From CAXBCP01 sp047638395 (GTDB taxonomy: Bacteria > Pseudomonadota > Alphaproteobacteria > MPNO01 > UBA830), in contig JBLIMV010000024.1 of the NCBI GenBank assembly GCA_047638395.1, forward strand, positions 1-64,000: a DNA stretch of 64,000 bases, read 5' to 3'. The notes beneath the pieces are model-generated. The model did no database searches. It was given only the letters and a program-made list of their open reading frames with translations, and was not told the origin of the DNA. Below, in pieces: positions 8,736 through 17,448 of the stretch (its first letter is position 1; each line of letters starts with the position of its first letter). A program made the translations under genes and the position numbers.

Positions 8736-9686
8736 CTACATCAGCCCCGCTTCTTTGAAGAACTTGACGGCGCCCGGGTGGTAAGGGATCCCGAGATCGC
8801 GGTTGATATGCTTCGGATTATAGCCGCCGAACGCTTTGTGCGATTTTACGAGCTGATTCTTTCCCTCGTAAATCGCCTTGACGAGTTTGTAGACGGTTTC
8901 GTTGTCCGTCTTCGTACTGGCATTGATGATAAACGGCGCGATCAGCGTGTTGACGGGTTCCTCGATACCGGGGAACCGGGGCGAGGGCTTGACCGTCGCA
9001 AGCACGGCACCCGGAGCAATCTTGCGGACGATCGCCTGGGTTTTCGCGTTCATCGTGGCCGACAGCACACGAATTCCGCCAACGGCTGCATGGGCCTGGC
9101 GCGTTTTCCCGGATGACAGCGAGAAGTTCGCCGCATCGACCTTGCCGGCCATGAAGGCTTCCACACCGCGCACGCCGTTGGGGACGGGAAAGCCTTTCGT
9201 GTCCTTTGGCGATACGCCGGCTGTCGCCAGCATGGCTCTGGAGAACAGGCCCGCGATTTTCTGCTTCGTGTATTTCGACGGCAGTGTTTTCCCGCGCAGG
9301 TCGGCGATTGTCTTGATCGGCGAATCTTTCTTTACATACCAGCCAAGGATCAGCGGAAAGAGCGAAGCGACCTGACGGACGTTTTCCTGTTTCTTGCCTT
9401 TGAACATGGCGCCACCTGTACCGGCGAAGGCTGTGACCACGCTGACGGAGACCGTGAAATCGAGGCGGCCCTGATTCAGAAGAGGCAGCGTTACGACCGG
9501 CCCACCCTGTGGCACGACCCGCATTTTAAGGCCGGCATTCTCGATGCCGATTTTTGCGACCCCCGCACCGACCGCGTATGCGAGCGAGCCCTGCGGGTTA
9601 CTGCCGATGCTGACGGTCTGCGCGTGCGCACCTGTCGCGGCGAGGGCGAAGATGCCCGCGGAAATAGCGGCAATTTTATGGATCAA
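8736..9686 (-). CDS. TAXI-family TRAP solute receptor
   Basis: Periplasmic binding protein of 316 aa with a signal peptide (IAAISAGIFALAATGAHAQ, cleavage after AHA). Seen: the TAXI opening VSIGSNPQGSLAYAVGAGVAK, here quoted only in part as IGSNPQGSLAY, and DLRGKTLPSKYTKQ. The length matches the family. It starts at TTG 9686 with GGGAGA upstream. It is the first gene of a two-gene operon with the fused permease. The ligand cannot be told; TAXI proteins bind dicarboxylates, amino acids and related acids. Confidence 0.9.
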   Translation of the reverse strand: MIHKIAAISAGIFALAATGAHAQTVSIGSNPQGSLAYAVGAGVAKIGIENAGLKMRVVPQGGPVVTLPLLNQGRLDFTVSVSVVTAFAGTGGAMFKGKKQENVRQVASLFPLILGWYVKKDSPIKTIADLRGKTLPSKYTKQKIAGLFSRAMLATAGVSPKDTKGFPVPNGVRGVEAFMAGKVDAANFSLSSGKTRQAHAAVGGIRVLSATMNAKTQAIVRKIAPGAVLATVKPSPRFPGIEEPVNTLIAPFIINASTKTDNETVYKLVKAIYEGKNQLVKSHKAFGGYNPKHINRDLGIPYHPGAVKFFKEAGLM

Positions 9687-9768
9687 TTGAAGTCTCCCAC
9701 TTAGCGAATTTGTTTATAATTAGCCTGATCTTACCAATTGTTCGGCAAAAACATAGGGAGGAGTTCGC

Positions 9769-10557
9769 TCAGGAAAGGCCGGCCGAAATCGGGCCGTCGA
9801 CGGTCTTGTGAACGAACTGGTCGACATAGGGATTTCCTGACTGATCGAGATCGTCGGGATGCCCACTCCAGACAACACAGCCTTCGTTCATCATCACGAT
9901 CCTGTCGGCAATATGCCGCGCGCCGTCAAGATTGCTGGTGACGGAGATGACGGTTGCACCGAGGCTATGCACATTTTCCAGGATCAGGTCGTTGATCACG
10001 TTGGTCATGATCGGGTCGAGTCCCGCCGTCGGTTCATCAAGCAACAGTATGTCCGGGCTGTCGGCGAGTGCGCGCGCGATGCCGACCCGTTTTTGCATAC
10101 CGCCGGACAGTTCGACGGGGTAGAGCAGAGCCGTATCCCGCGCCAGTCCGACAGCCGCCAGCATTTCGCCGGCAGTCTCGATGGCATCGTCTTTGGCAAG
10201 TTTGGTGTGCTGGCGCAGCCGGAACGTGATGTTTTCCCAGACGGTCATGCTGTCAAACAATGCAGACCGCTGAAACAGGACGCCGATCCGCGCAATTTCA
10301 GAGCGCTCCTGATCGCCGATCCCGACGGACTCCTGATCGCGAATCAGAATACTCCCCGAATCGGGACGGAACAGGCCGGCGATCGTTTTTAACGTTACCG
10401 TTTTTCCCGACGCGGAAGGGCCTATCAGGACCAGGGATTCGCCGTCCGCGACCGAGAAACCAACGTTCTGCAGCGAAAACGTATCGTCGAACCGGCGGTT
10501 CACACCTGAAAGTGCTACTTCAGCCGGGCTTTCAATGGATTGGGATAGAGAAGACAT
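9769..10557 (-). CDS. MlaF-like ABC transporter ATP-binding protein
   Basis: Cytoplasmic ATPase of 262 aa, closest in pattern to MlaF/Ttg2A of retrograde phospholipid transport. Seen: Walker A GPSASGKT, Q-loop in VLFQRSALFDSMTVWENI, signature LSGGMQKR and Walker B ILLLDEPTAGLD. Two things are odd. The switch (H-loop) segment reads VTSNLDGAR where VTHD is usual, so the key histidine is missing. No MlaE, MlaD or MlaC gene is nearby. It may work with a distant permease, hydrolyse ATP poorly, or be regulatory. It lies 28 bases after the anchored surface-protein gene on the same strand. Confidence 0.85.
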   Translation of the reverse strand: MSSLSQSIESPAEVALSGVNRRFDDTFSLQNVGFSVADGESLVLIGPSASGKTVTLKTIAGLFRPDSGSILIRDQESVGIGDQERSEIARIGVLFQRSALFDSMTVWENITFRLRQHTKLAKDDAIETAGEMLAAVGLARDTALLYPVELSGGMQKRVGIARALADSPDILLLDEPTAGLDPIMTNVINDLILENVHSLGATVISVTSNLDGARHIADRIVMMNEGCVVWSGHPDDLDQSGNPYVDQFVHKTVDGPISAGLS

Positions 10558-10585
10558 GCGCCGATATTAGCGCATTGCGGTGCGG

Positions 10586-11392
10586 TCAGGCGCGCTTTTT
10601 GTTACGCCGTTTGCGCGCAATGAGGAACAGGCCTGCGGAGAAAATAAGCATAGCTCCCGGTGCATGAACTTCGGTATTTCCGATCGGCCCTGCCGACAGA
10701 AGCGCAAACTCGGCGTCGTGCGAGAACGGTGCGAACACGGACTTGACCCTGCCGCGCTTGTTCAGGACCGAGCCGTAAAGATCGACATGGACCCATTCGC
10801 CTTCGACCAGGCCTGTCACGTTGATGTCATAGGCGTTGATCTGGCCGGACGCCTCGACCGGTGCTTCGGGAAACGCGTCCATGAAATCGGCAATCGGTGA
10901 ATCGGTGAGCGTGAAGTCGCCGAGCGCCCATTCCTGAAAGTGGGTATTTTTGCCATAGACGCCGTGTTTGGACAGTTTCTTGCCGTTCGAGCGTACCGGG
11001 CGGCTGCCATCGGTGTGGGTCGCGATCAGCGTCGGCGCGGCGGCGACCGAGGGGTCGGTGAAGCCGCCGAAACCACTGGTCGTCGTCGGCGTGATATTAA
11101 TGGTCACGTTGCCGGCGCCGGAGCTATAGGCGAATGCAGCTTTTACGTCCGTGATCGGGCCTTTGCCGCCCTGGCCGGCGACATTGCCGACGGCCCAGAG
11201 CCGCAGCGGTGCGTTGGCGGGGCTGGTGATTTTCCAGCTTTCTTCATCATCGTCATAGGTCGCGCCTTCGATATAGACCTGCAGCGCAGGTACCGCCGAC
11301 GCCGTGGGGGCGTAGATCAGCACTGCACAGACGGCGACCAGACCGGTGAGCGTCGCCTTTGAGAGGCTGGAGATGAAGGGAAGGTGGATCAT
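10586..11392 (-). CDS. secreted protein with C-terminal sorting anchor (choice-of-anchor N-like)
   Basis: Exported protein of 268 aa. Seen: an N-terminal signal segment (LTGLVAVCAVLIYAPTASA), then PALQVYIEGATYDDDEESW, which resembles the start of choice-of-anchor N proteins. At the C-terminus a short PGA motif is followed by a hydrophobic helix (MLIFSAGLFLIA) and the basic tail RKRRNKKRA. That tripartite tail is the PEP-CTERM/exosortase type of sorting signal. The mature domain is Gly/Thr/Ser rich and presumably beta-structured. The function is unknown; surface or exopolysaccharide association is the usual context. No exosortase is in the window. Confidence 0.7.
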   Translation of the reverse strand: MIHLPFISSLSKATLTGLVAVCAVLIYAPTASAVPALQVYIEGATYDDDEESWKITSPANAPLRLWAVGNVAGQGGKGPITDVKAAFAYSSGAGNVTINITPTTTSGFGGFTDPSVAAAPTLIATHTDGSRPVRSNGKKLSKHGVYGKNTHFQEWALGDFTLTDSPIADFMDAFPEAPVEASGQINAYDINVTGLVEGEWVHVDLYGSVLNKRGRVKSVFAPFSHDAEFALLSAGPIGNTEVHAPGAMLIFSAGLFLIARKRRNKKRA

Positions 11393-11588
11393 TTTGTAAC
11401 TGATTACGCTCTTGTTCCGGTTCTGGACTAATCAATGCAAGAAGCATGCCAGAAACTGGAAACTGAACTAAATCAAAGTACTAGATCGCGTAGCGCCGTC
11501 CACTCAAGAGAGCGAAAAACAATATGAAACGATTTTTAAGGGGGGAAACTTCAACCCTGCTGACAGACCCGAAAATTAACCGGAATGG

Positions 11589-12221
11589 TTAGTAAAGCCG
11601 GGTTGTATAGTCGTCTTGAAGGCTGGCATTGATGTCGGCAGGGTCGCCGTCCGGGGCGCGCTGGTCCCGGACAATCTCGCCATATGTCGGAAATTCGGTG
11701 CGCCGTATGGGGGTTTCAGGATCCCAGAGCCTGGAGCGGATGACGGCTTTGGCGCAGTGAAAAAAGACATCGTCAATTTTGACGATGATTCCCATCGCGG
11801 GGACGCTGCCATTCACAGCGGAATCGGCGAGCAGTGTCGGGTCTTCGGTCAGGGTCGCCTTGCCGTTGATCCGCACGATCTCCTCAACCCCCGGCAGCAT
11901 CAGGATAAGGCCGACATTCGGATTTTCGAGGATATTGCGCATCGTGTCGACGCGGCGGTTGCCCTTGCGGTCGGGGATCAGGATGGTCGTGTCATCAAGT
12001 ACCCGCACAAAGCCCGGCGGATCGCCCCGCGGGCTGACGTCCTGATTGCCATCCGCATCGGCGGTAGAGATGCACAAAAACGGGCAGAGTGAGAGAAAAT
12101 GGCGGCAATGTGAATCCAGCGCCGGCATTTCCTTCGTGGCGACGTCCGGCTTCGGGGCGCCAATGATCTCGGTGAGTTTAGCCTTGTCCGTCACGGTCTG
12201 ACGTATCGCATCATCTGGCAT
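11589..12221 (-). CDS. PPOX-class FMN-binding protein (MSMEG_1061 family)
   Basis: Split-barrel flavin-binding protein of 210 aa. Seen: ISTADADGNQDVSPRGDPPG, whose VSPRGDPPGF core is diagnostic for this pyridoxamine-5'-phosphate-oxidase-like family, followed by IPDRKGNRRVDTMRNILENP and the barrel strand VGLILMLPG. A strong SD (GGAGGAG) precedes ATG 12221. It lies 48 bases downstream of the MarR gene on the same strand, so it is probably cotranscribed. The likely role is reduction or detoxification of a small molecule; the true substrate is unknown. Confidence 0.87.
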   Translation of the reverse strand: MPDDAIRQTVTDKAKLTEIIGAPKPDVATKEMPALDSHCRHFLSLCPFLCISTADADGNQDVSPRGDPPGFVRVLDDTTILIPDRKGNRRVDTMRNILENPNVGLILMLPGVEEIVRINGKATLTEDPTLLADSAVNGSVPAMGIIVKIDDVFFHCAKAVIRSRLWDPETPIRRTEFPTYGEIVRDQRAPDGDPADINASLQDDYTTRLY

Positions 12222-12269
12222 TGCTGATCTCCTCCACGGAAATGAACTCTAACTCAGCGCCACGAATGA

Positions 12270-12716
12270 TCAATCTTCTTGTGATGTTGCGCCATTGCGA
12301 TCAACAAGCGCCTTGAGCATCGATTTCAGGCTGTCGGCCTCGGGGGGTGAATAGTCTGACAGCACTTCACGTTCGTGCAGCTTGGCGTCCGCTAACGCGT
12401 CATCCACACGGCGCTGGCCATCTGCGGTAATAAAAATGCGCACCTTTCGCCGGTCGGCCTTGTCCTGTCGCCGCTCGACGAGACCGGATTCGGTCATCCG
12501 ATCGATAATTTTGGTCATAGTGGGTTGGCGCTGAAGGGCGCGGGCGGCAATCTCGCCGACAGTCATTCCGTCGCCGTCGCTCAGGCTGGCGAGGACGCGC
12601 CATTCGGGAACCTGCAGACCATGCGCCTTGAGCCGGTTGTGAAACTGCGCACTCACTTCCGAACTCGCGCGGGCAAGCAGGTACAAAAGATAATCGTCGA
12701 CAAAACGGTCAGCCAT
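12270..12716 (-). CDS. MarR-family transcriptional regulator
   Basis: Winged-helix dimeric repressor of 148 aa. Seen: PEWRVLASLSDGDGMTVGEI, the recognition helix region RQPTMTKIIDRMTESGLVER, and the wing DKADRRKVRIFITADGQ with the DxRxxxI/L pattern of MarR proteins. It is divergent from the NicX-like gene, with 88 bases between the starts that hold several short dyads, so control of that catabolic operon is likely. In the Pseudomonas nicotinate pathway the MarR protein NicR has a comparable position; this parallel is inference. Confidence 0.9.
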   Translation of the reverse strand: MADRFVDDYLLYLLARASSEVSAQFHNRLKAHGLQVPEWRVLASLSDGDGMTVGEIAARALQRQPTMTKIIDRMTESGLVERRQDKADRRKVRIFITADGQRRVDDALADAKLHEREVLSDYSPPEADSLKSMLKALVDRNGATSQED

Positions 12717-12804
12717 GCGGTGATTTTATCAAAAATATATTCCTTTTCATATAAATATTCCTGCGCTAGATTTGATCCATCAAAGCGCAGGGAGCGACCG
12801 CCGC
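12717..12804. promoter_or_regulatory. divergent promoter/operator between marR and nicX-like genes
   Basis: AT-rich 88-bp region holding TGATTTTATCA (12721-12731) and TTTGATCCATCAAA (12771-12784). Both are inverted repeats built on a TGAT/ATCA half-site, with further AATAT-type symmetry between them. Repeated dyads of this size in a MarR intergenic region are typical operators. The SD of the dioxygenase gene (AGGGAG) lies immediately right of the second dyad. Confidence 0.5.
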
Positions 12805-13851
12805 ATGTTCACCGACCGTATCGAAGGCAAGTGGATCGACATGTTCTGTTCGGTGTTCGGGCATTGCAAGCTCGAACCTGGCGACACGGCGGCAATTCTG
12901 TCGGAGACCCAGTCGCGTGACCTCAATGTTCATCTGGCGGAACTCGCACTTCATCGACTTGGCGTGAAGGCATTTCACATCAAACTCGTGTCGCCAGCAC
13001 AATCGACACCCGTGGCGGTGAGATCGACCGGCGCATCAAATTCCGTCCAGGGACTGGAACCGGTGATCTCGGCGCTCGGCGCGGCGACGATTGTCATCGA
13101 TTGTACCGTTGAGGGGATGCTGCACGCCCCCGAGTTGCCGCGCATTCTGAAAGGCGGCGCGCGGCTCCTGATGGTGTCCAACGAACATCCTGATGTTCTC
13201 GAACGCCTGCTGCCCGATCCGGAATTGACGCCAAAGGTGAAAGCCGGAATCAAAATGTTGTCCGGCGCCGAACAGATGACGGTGCAGTCCGCCGCGGGGA
13301 CCGATCTCAAGATAGATCTCGCCGAGACGCGCGGGGCAGGGGTCTGGGGATATTGCGACCGCCCTGGGCATGTCGCTCACTGGCCCGGCGGCCTGGTGCT
13401 GTGTTTCCCCAAAGCCGGTGCCGTCAACGGCACGCTGGTGATGGATACGGGAGATGTGAATCTCACCTTCAAGCGCTATCTGGAAAGTCCGGTGACCTTG
13501 ACCATAGAACAGGATTTCGTCACCGAGATTGCCGGCACGGGCGTCGATGCCGATCTTTTTCGTGAATATATCGCCGCCTGGGGCGACCGCGAGGCATATG
13601 CCGTCTCTCATGTCGGTTGGGGAATGAACTCCGCGGCCCGTTGGGATTCACTGGCCATGTACGACAAGCGAGACATCAACGGGACCGAGCTTCGCGCCTT
13701 TGCTGGAAATTTCCTGTATTCGACCGGCGCGAACGAAACGGCCAAACGCTACACGTTGGGCCATTTCGATCTGCCGATCCGCAACTGCACAATCCGCCTC
13801 GATGACAATGTGATTGTCGATAGCGGCGTGCTCCAGGGAGAGCTTGCATGA
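12805..13851 (+). CDS. NicX-like Fe(II) dioxygenase (2,5-dihydroxypyridine 5,6-dioxygenase family)
   Basis: Likely ring-cleavage dioxygenase of 348 aa, related to NicX and to the M29 aminopeptidase-like fold. Seen in order: SAAGTDLKIDL, DRPGHVAHWPGG, YAVSHVGWGMN, RAFAGNFLYSTGANE and LGHFDLPIRNCTIRLDD. The SHVGWG His and the His and Asp of GHFDLP sit where NicX carries its iron ligands (two His, one Asp). ATG 12805 follows AGGGAGCG; an upstream start at 12772 would overlap the operator. It is the first gene of an operon with the hydrolase (4-base overlap), acyl-CoA dehydrogenase and CoA ligase. A dihydroxylated N-heterocycle is the natural guess for substrate. Confidence 0.8.
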   Translation: MFTDRIEGKWIDMFCSVFGHCKLEPGDTAAILSETQSRDLNVHLAELALHRLGVKAFHIKLVSPAQSTPVAVRSTGASNSVQGLEPVISALGAATIVIDCTVEGMLHAPELPRILKGGARLLMVSNEHPDVLERLLPDPELTPKVKAGIKMLSGAEQMTVQSAAGTDLKIDLAETRGAGVWGYCDRPGHVAHWPGGLVLCFPKAGAVNGTLVMDTGDVNLTFKRYLESPVTLTIEQDFVTEIAGTGVDADLFREYIAAWGDREAYAVSHVGWGMNSAARWDSLAMYDKRDINGTELRAFAGNFLYSTGANETAKRYTLGHFDLPIRNCTIRLDDNVIVDSGVLQGELA

Positions 13852-14621
13852 TCATCCCCGAAAGCGTTGCAAAGGGCGACGGCGAAGTCATTTTGTTCCT
13901 GCATGGTGTTGGCGGTGGCGCCTATGGCTGGATGCCCCAGATAAATAGTTTCTCGATGAACCACCGCGCCGCCGCGTGGAATATGCCTGGATACGGTGAT
14001 AGCCCTTTGCTCGGACCAATGTCGTTTCCTGAGCTTGCAGACTCCCTTGAAGCGCTGCTCGATGACCGTGGCTGGGAAAAAGTGCACCTGGTCGGCCATT
14101 CGATGGGCGGCATGGTGGCTCAGGAATTCGCGGTCGGCCGCCAGGACCGTCTGTTGTCGTTGACGTTGTCGGCAACCAGCCCGGCCTTCGGCAAACCCGA
14201 CGGCGATTTTCAGAAAAAATTCGTGGAGGCCAGGCTCGCGCCGCTGGCGAACGGCGCAAGCATGGCGGATCTCGCAACCGAGCTGGTCGATACCATGATG
14301 TCCGAAGATGCCGACCCGAATGGTCGGCAACTTGCCTTTGACTGCATGGCGGAAGTCCCGGCCGACACCTATCGCGCGGCCGTGGAATGCATTGTGACGT
14401 TCGAGCAGCGCGCAAATTTGCCGAACATCAATGTTCCCACACTGGTTCTTGCGGGAGAGACCGATACCAATGCACCCGCACCGATGATGGAAAAGATGGC
14501 GGCGAAAATTCCGGGGGCCCGCTACGTCTGTCTGCCGGGACTGGGTCATCTTGCGAACCTCGAAGACCCGCAGGCATTCGATGCCGCGCTAAGCGATTTT
14601 CTGAACGCCGTTTCTCGTTAA
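13848..14621 (+). CDS. alpha/beta hydrolase, possibly NicD-like amide hydrolase
   Basis: Cytosolic serine hydrolase of 257 aa. Seen: oxyanion region FLHGVGGGAYGW, nucleophile elbow GHSMGG (Ser near residue 85), acid in LAGETDTNAP and catalytic His in LPGLGHLANLE. The ATG overlaps the stop of the NicX-like gene (ATGA), so translation is coupled. In nicotinate degradation the NicX product N-formylmaleamate is deformylated by the alpha/beta hydrolase NicD, so adjacency suggests the same two-step logic here. This is inference; meta-cleavage hydrolases share the same motifs. Confidence 0.85.
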   Translation: MIIPESVAKGDGEVILFLHGVGGGAYGWMPQINSFSMNHRAAAWNMPGYGDSPLLGPMSFPELADSLEALLDDRGWEKVHLVGHSMGGMVAQEFAVGRQDRLLSLTLSATSPAFGKPDGDFQKKFVEARLAPLANGASMADLATELVDTMMSEDADPNGRQLAFDCMAEVPADTYRAAVECIVTFEQRANLPNINVPTLVLAGETDTNAPAPMMEKMAAKIPGARYVCLPGLGHLANLEDPQAFDAALSDFLNAVSR

Positions 14622-14638
14622 TCCACAAGGAGGCACAC

Positions 14639-15934
14639 ATGGCCACTGCATCCAGATCGACCCGTAAGCCAGTCCGCAAAGCTGCTGCGAAGCCAACGCC
14701 AAAAAAGAAGCCGAAGGCGTTCAAATGGCAGAAGATCGCCGGCAAGAATGACGAGATCGAGCAGGTGATCAGGAAGCTCGGCCAGGAAAAATTCGTCGGC
14801 CGCGCCCAGCGCTATGATGAAGAAGCCTCTTTCCCGTTCGAGAATTATGACGATCTGCGCGATGCCGGCATCCTCGCGATGACAGTGCCGAAATCGCTCG
14901 GCGGCCTGGGTGTCGAGTACGCGGACTATGCGTTGCTCGCAGCCGAGATGGGGCGCTGGTGCGGTGCAACGGCGCTCACGTTCAACATGCATGCCTGTAC
15001 GCCGCTGTGGACGGGTCACATCGCCGATGATCTCGATATGCCGGCGGCGGATCGCAAACAGCATAAGAAAAACCGGGAGCTGCATTTCTCGCGGATCGTC
15101 GAGAAGGGCGCGATCTTCGCGCAACCGTTTTCCGAAGGATCGGCCGCGGCTGCCGGGAAGGCGCCGTTCGGTACCATGGCGGCAAAGGTCGATGGCGGAT
15201 GGCTGCTGAACGGAAAGAAAATTTTTGCGTCATTGTCCGGTGCTGCAACCTATTACGGGGTGCTGTGCACTGAAGACAAGCCGAACAGATCTGTCCGCGA
15301 CACACTTTTTATGGCAGTGCCGGCGGATTCCGAAGGTCTGTCCATCGTCGGCCCGTGGGACCCGGTCGGCATGCGGGCGACGGTGTCGCGCACGCTCTTG
15401 CTGGAAGATGTGTTTATCCCGGACGAGCAGATGCTGCTGCCGCGCGGGGTCTATTATCAGGCGGCACGACGCTGGCCGCACATGTTTCTGACCCTGTGTC
15501 CGACCTATATGGGACTGGCGCAGGCGGCCTATGACTTCACCGTCGAATATCTACGTGGAGATATTGAAGGTATTCCGGTCAAGCGGCGCATGTATCCGAC
15601 CAAGCAGATCACGGTCGCCGATATGTGGATCAAGCTGCAGCAGACATGGGCGCTGTTCAAACAGGCGACCGGTGAGGCCCGCGTCGATCCGTCGAAGGAT
15701 GACCGCCTGCGGGCCTATGCGGCGCAGTACGCGGTGATGGAGAACGCGAATGAAATGTGCCGGCTCGCTATCCGCACTTGTGGCGGCCAGTCGATGCTCA
15801 AATCGCTGCCGCTGGAACGGCTGTATCGTGATTCCCGTCTGGGGTCGCTGATGCTGCCGTGGACGGCGGAGTTATGCCTGGACCGGCTGGGACGCGAAAC
15901 GCTCTATGAGCCGGGTGAGACGGACGACGATTGA
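14639..15934 (+). CDS. acyl-CoA dehydrogenase family protein with basic N-terminal tail
   Basis: FAD-dependent acyl-CoA dehydrogenase of 431 aa. ATG 14639 follows AAGGAGG. The first 30 residues are a Lys/Arg/Ala/Pro-rich extension (STRKPVRKAAAKP, PKKKPKAFKWQK) not typical of the family and resembling histone-H1-like tails. Then come the N-terminal helical domain (KSLGGLGVEYADYALLAAE), the beta domain (WLLNGKKIFASLSGA, DPVGMRATVSRTLLLEDV) and the C-terminal helical domain ending in LYRDSRLGSLMLPW. The usual catalytic Glu is not obvious. Third gene of the NicX-like operon, overlapping the CoA ligase start. Confidence 0.88.
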   Translation: MATASRSTRKPVRKAAAKPTPKKKPKAFKWQKIAGKNDEIEQVIRKLGQEKFVGRAQRYDEEASFPFENYDDLRDAGILAMTVPKSLGGLGVEYADYALLAAEMGRWCGATALTFNMHACTPLWTGHIADDLDMPAADRKQHKKNRELHFSRIVEKGAIFAQPFSEGSAAAAGKAPFGTMAAKVDGGWLLNGKKIFASLSGAATYYGVLCTEDKPNRSVRDTLFMAVPADSEGLSIVGPWDPVGMRATVSRTLLLEDVFIPDEQMLLPRGVYYQAARRWPHMFLTLCPTYMGLAQAAYDFTVEYLRGDIEGIPVKRRMYPTKQITVADMWIKLQQTWALFKQATGEARVDPSKDDRLRAYAAQYAVMENANEMCRLAIRTCGGQSMLKSLPLERLYRDSRLGSLMLPWTAELCLDRLGRETLYEPGETDDD

Positions 15935-17439
15935 TGAATCTGTCGCATTGGATCGAGCGGTGGGCGGATTTTCAGCCCGAAAAGACCGCGATCCGCTTCG
16001 AAGGCCGGGACATTTCCTACGCCGCATTTGACGATCGCATCCGCCGGGTCGCCGGATTGCTGCATCACGACCTGGAAATCGAGCACGGCGACCGGGTCGC
16101 GTTTCTCGGTCTGAATTCACCGGACATGCTGGCGCTGATGTTTGCCTGCGCGCGCATCGGTGCGTTGCTTGTCCCGCTGAACTGGCGCCTCGCACCGCCT
16201 GAGCATCTCTACATTCTGCAGAATGCGGGCGTTAAGGTTCTGTTCTGCGAGGACGAGTTCGCAGACGGAACGCGGTCGATCGATACAGATCTCGCCGGGT
16301 GCCGTGTGGTGGCGATGGGGGACGCCTTTGAACGTCTTGTCGCGGCTGCACCACAGGACACGGTGGACCCTGCAGTGGGCCCAGACGATCCGTTGTTGAT
16401 TGTCTACACCTCGGGCACGACCGGGCGGCCCAAGGGCGCGGTGCTGACGCAGAATGCGATGACGTTCAATGCGATCAACTCCATCGCGATGCACGACATG
16501 ACCAGCAACGATGTCATATTCACCAACCTCCCGATGTTCCATGTCGGCGGACTGAATATTCAGACGACGCCGGCGCTGCATGCAGGGGCGACCGTCATCA
16601 TGCATCGGCGCTTCGACCCCGATGCGACAGTGCAGGTCATTAAGGACGAGAAGCCGTCGCTGATGATTCTCGTGCCGGCACTGATGGCGGCGGTGCAGCA
16701 GCATCCGGCCTGGGCCGATCTCGATTTTTCGCCGCTGCGTGCCATCAATACCGGGTCGACGACGATCCCGATGTCACTGGTCGATGCCTATCTCGAACGT
16801 GGTGTGCCGATCATTCAGGTTTACGGGTCGACCGAGACGGCGCCGATTGTCATTCATCAGCGTATCCCCGATGCCTGGACGACTAAAGGGTCCACCGGGC
16901 GGGCGGCACTGCATTGCGATGCGCGGATTGAGGACGCTTCCGGGAAAGTTCTCAATGCGCACGAGCGCGGCGAAATCGTCGTCCGCGGGCCGAACATCAT
17001 GTCCGGATACTGGAGCGACCCGGAAGCGACCGCAGAGGTGCTCAAGGACGGCTGGTTTCATACCGGCGATATCGGACATATGGACGAGCATGGGCTTTTT
17101 TATGTCGATGACCGGGTCAAGGATGTGATTATTTCGGGGTCCGAGAATATCTATCCGGCGGAACTCGAGATGGTTCTCGACCGATGCGACGAAATAACCG
17201 AGTCCGCGGTTATTGGGCGATCGGATGATAAATGGGGCGAGGTGCCTGTCGCCATTGTCGTGCTTAGCAGTGAAAGCAAACTCACGCGGGAAGCGGTTCT
17301 CGGCCTGTTCGACGGTGAACTGGCCCGGTTCAAGCACCCGCGCGACGTCATTTTCAGCGATGCGCTTCCGCGAAACGTGATGGGGAAAGTGCTGAAATTC
17401 GAGCTCAGAGAGATGGTGAGTCAGCAAAACTCCGGCTAG
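15934..17439 (+). CDS. AMP-forming acyl-CoA synthetase
   Basis: ANL-superfamily ligase of 501 aa that activates a carboxylic acid with ATP and CoA. Seen: P-loop-like VYTSGTTGRPKGAVLTQ, YGSTETAPIV, DGWFHTGDIG, the hinge region DRVKDVIISGSENIYPAE and the C-terminal catalytic Lys region NVMGKVLKFEL. The ATG shares a base with the stop of the dehydrogenase (TGATG), so the two are coupled. With the preceding dehydrogenase it would convert the ring-cleavage product or another acid to an enoyl-CoA. The exact acid is unknown; fatty, aryl or short-chain acids are all possible. Confidence 0.93.
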   Translation: MNLSHWIERWADFQPEKTAIRFEGRDISYAAFDDRIRRVAGLLHHDLEIEHGDRVAFLGLNSPDMLALMFACARIGALLVPLNWRLAPPEHLYILQNAGVKVLFCEDEFADGTRSIDTDLAGCRVVAMGDAFERLVAAAPQDTVDPAVGPDDPLLIVYTSGTTGRPKGAVLTQNAMTFNAINSIAMHDMTSNDVIFTNLPMFHVGGLNIQTTPALHAGATVIMHRRFDPDATVQVIKDEKPSLMILVPALMAAVQQHPAWADLDFSPLRAINTGSTTIPMSLVDAYLERGVPIIQVYGSTETAPIVIHQRIPDAWTTKGSTGRAALHCDARIEDASGKVLNAHERGEIVVRGPNIMSGYWSDPEATAEVLKDGWFHTGDIGHMDEHGLFYVDDRVKDVIISGSENIYPAELEMVLDRCDEITESAVIGRSDDKWGEVPVAIVVLSSESKLTREAVLGLFDGELARFKHPRDVIFSDALPRNVMGKVLKFELREMVSQQNSG

Positions 17440-17448
17440 ATTGCAGCC

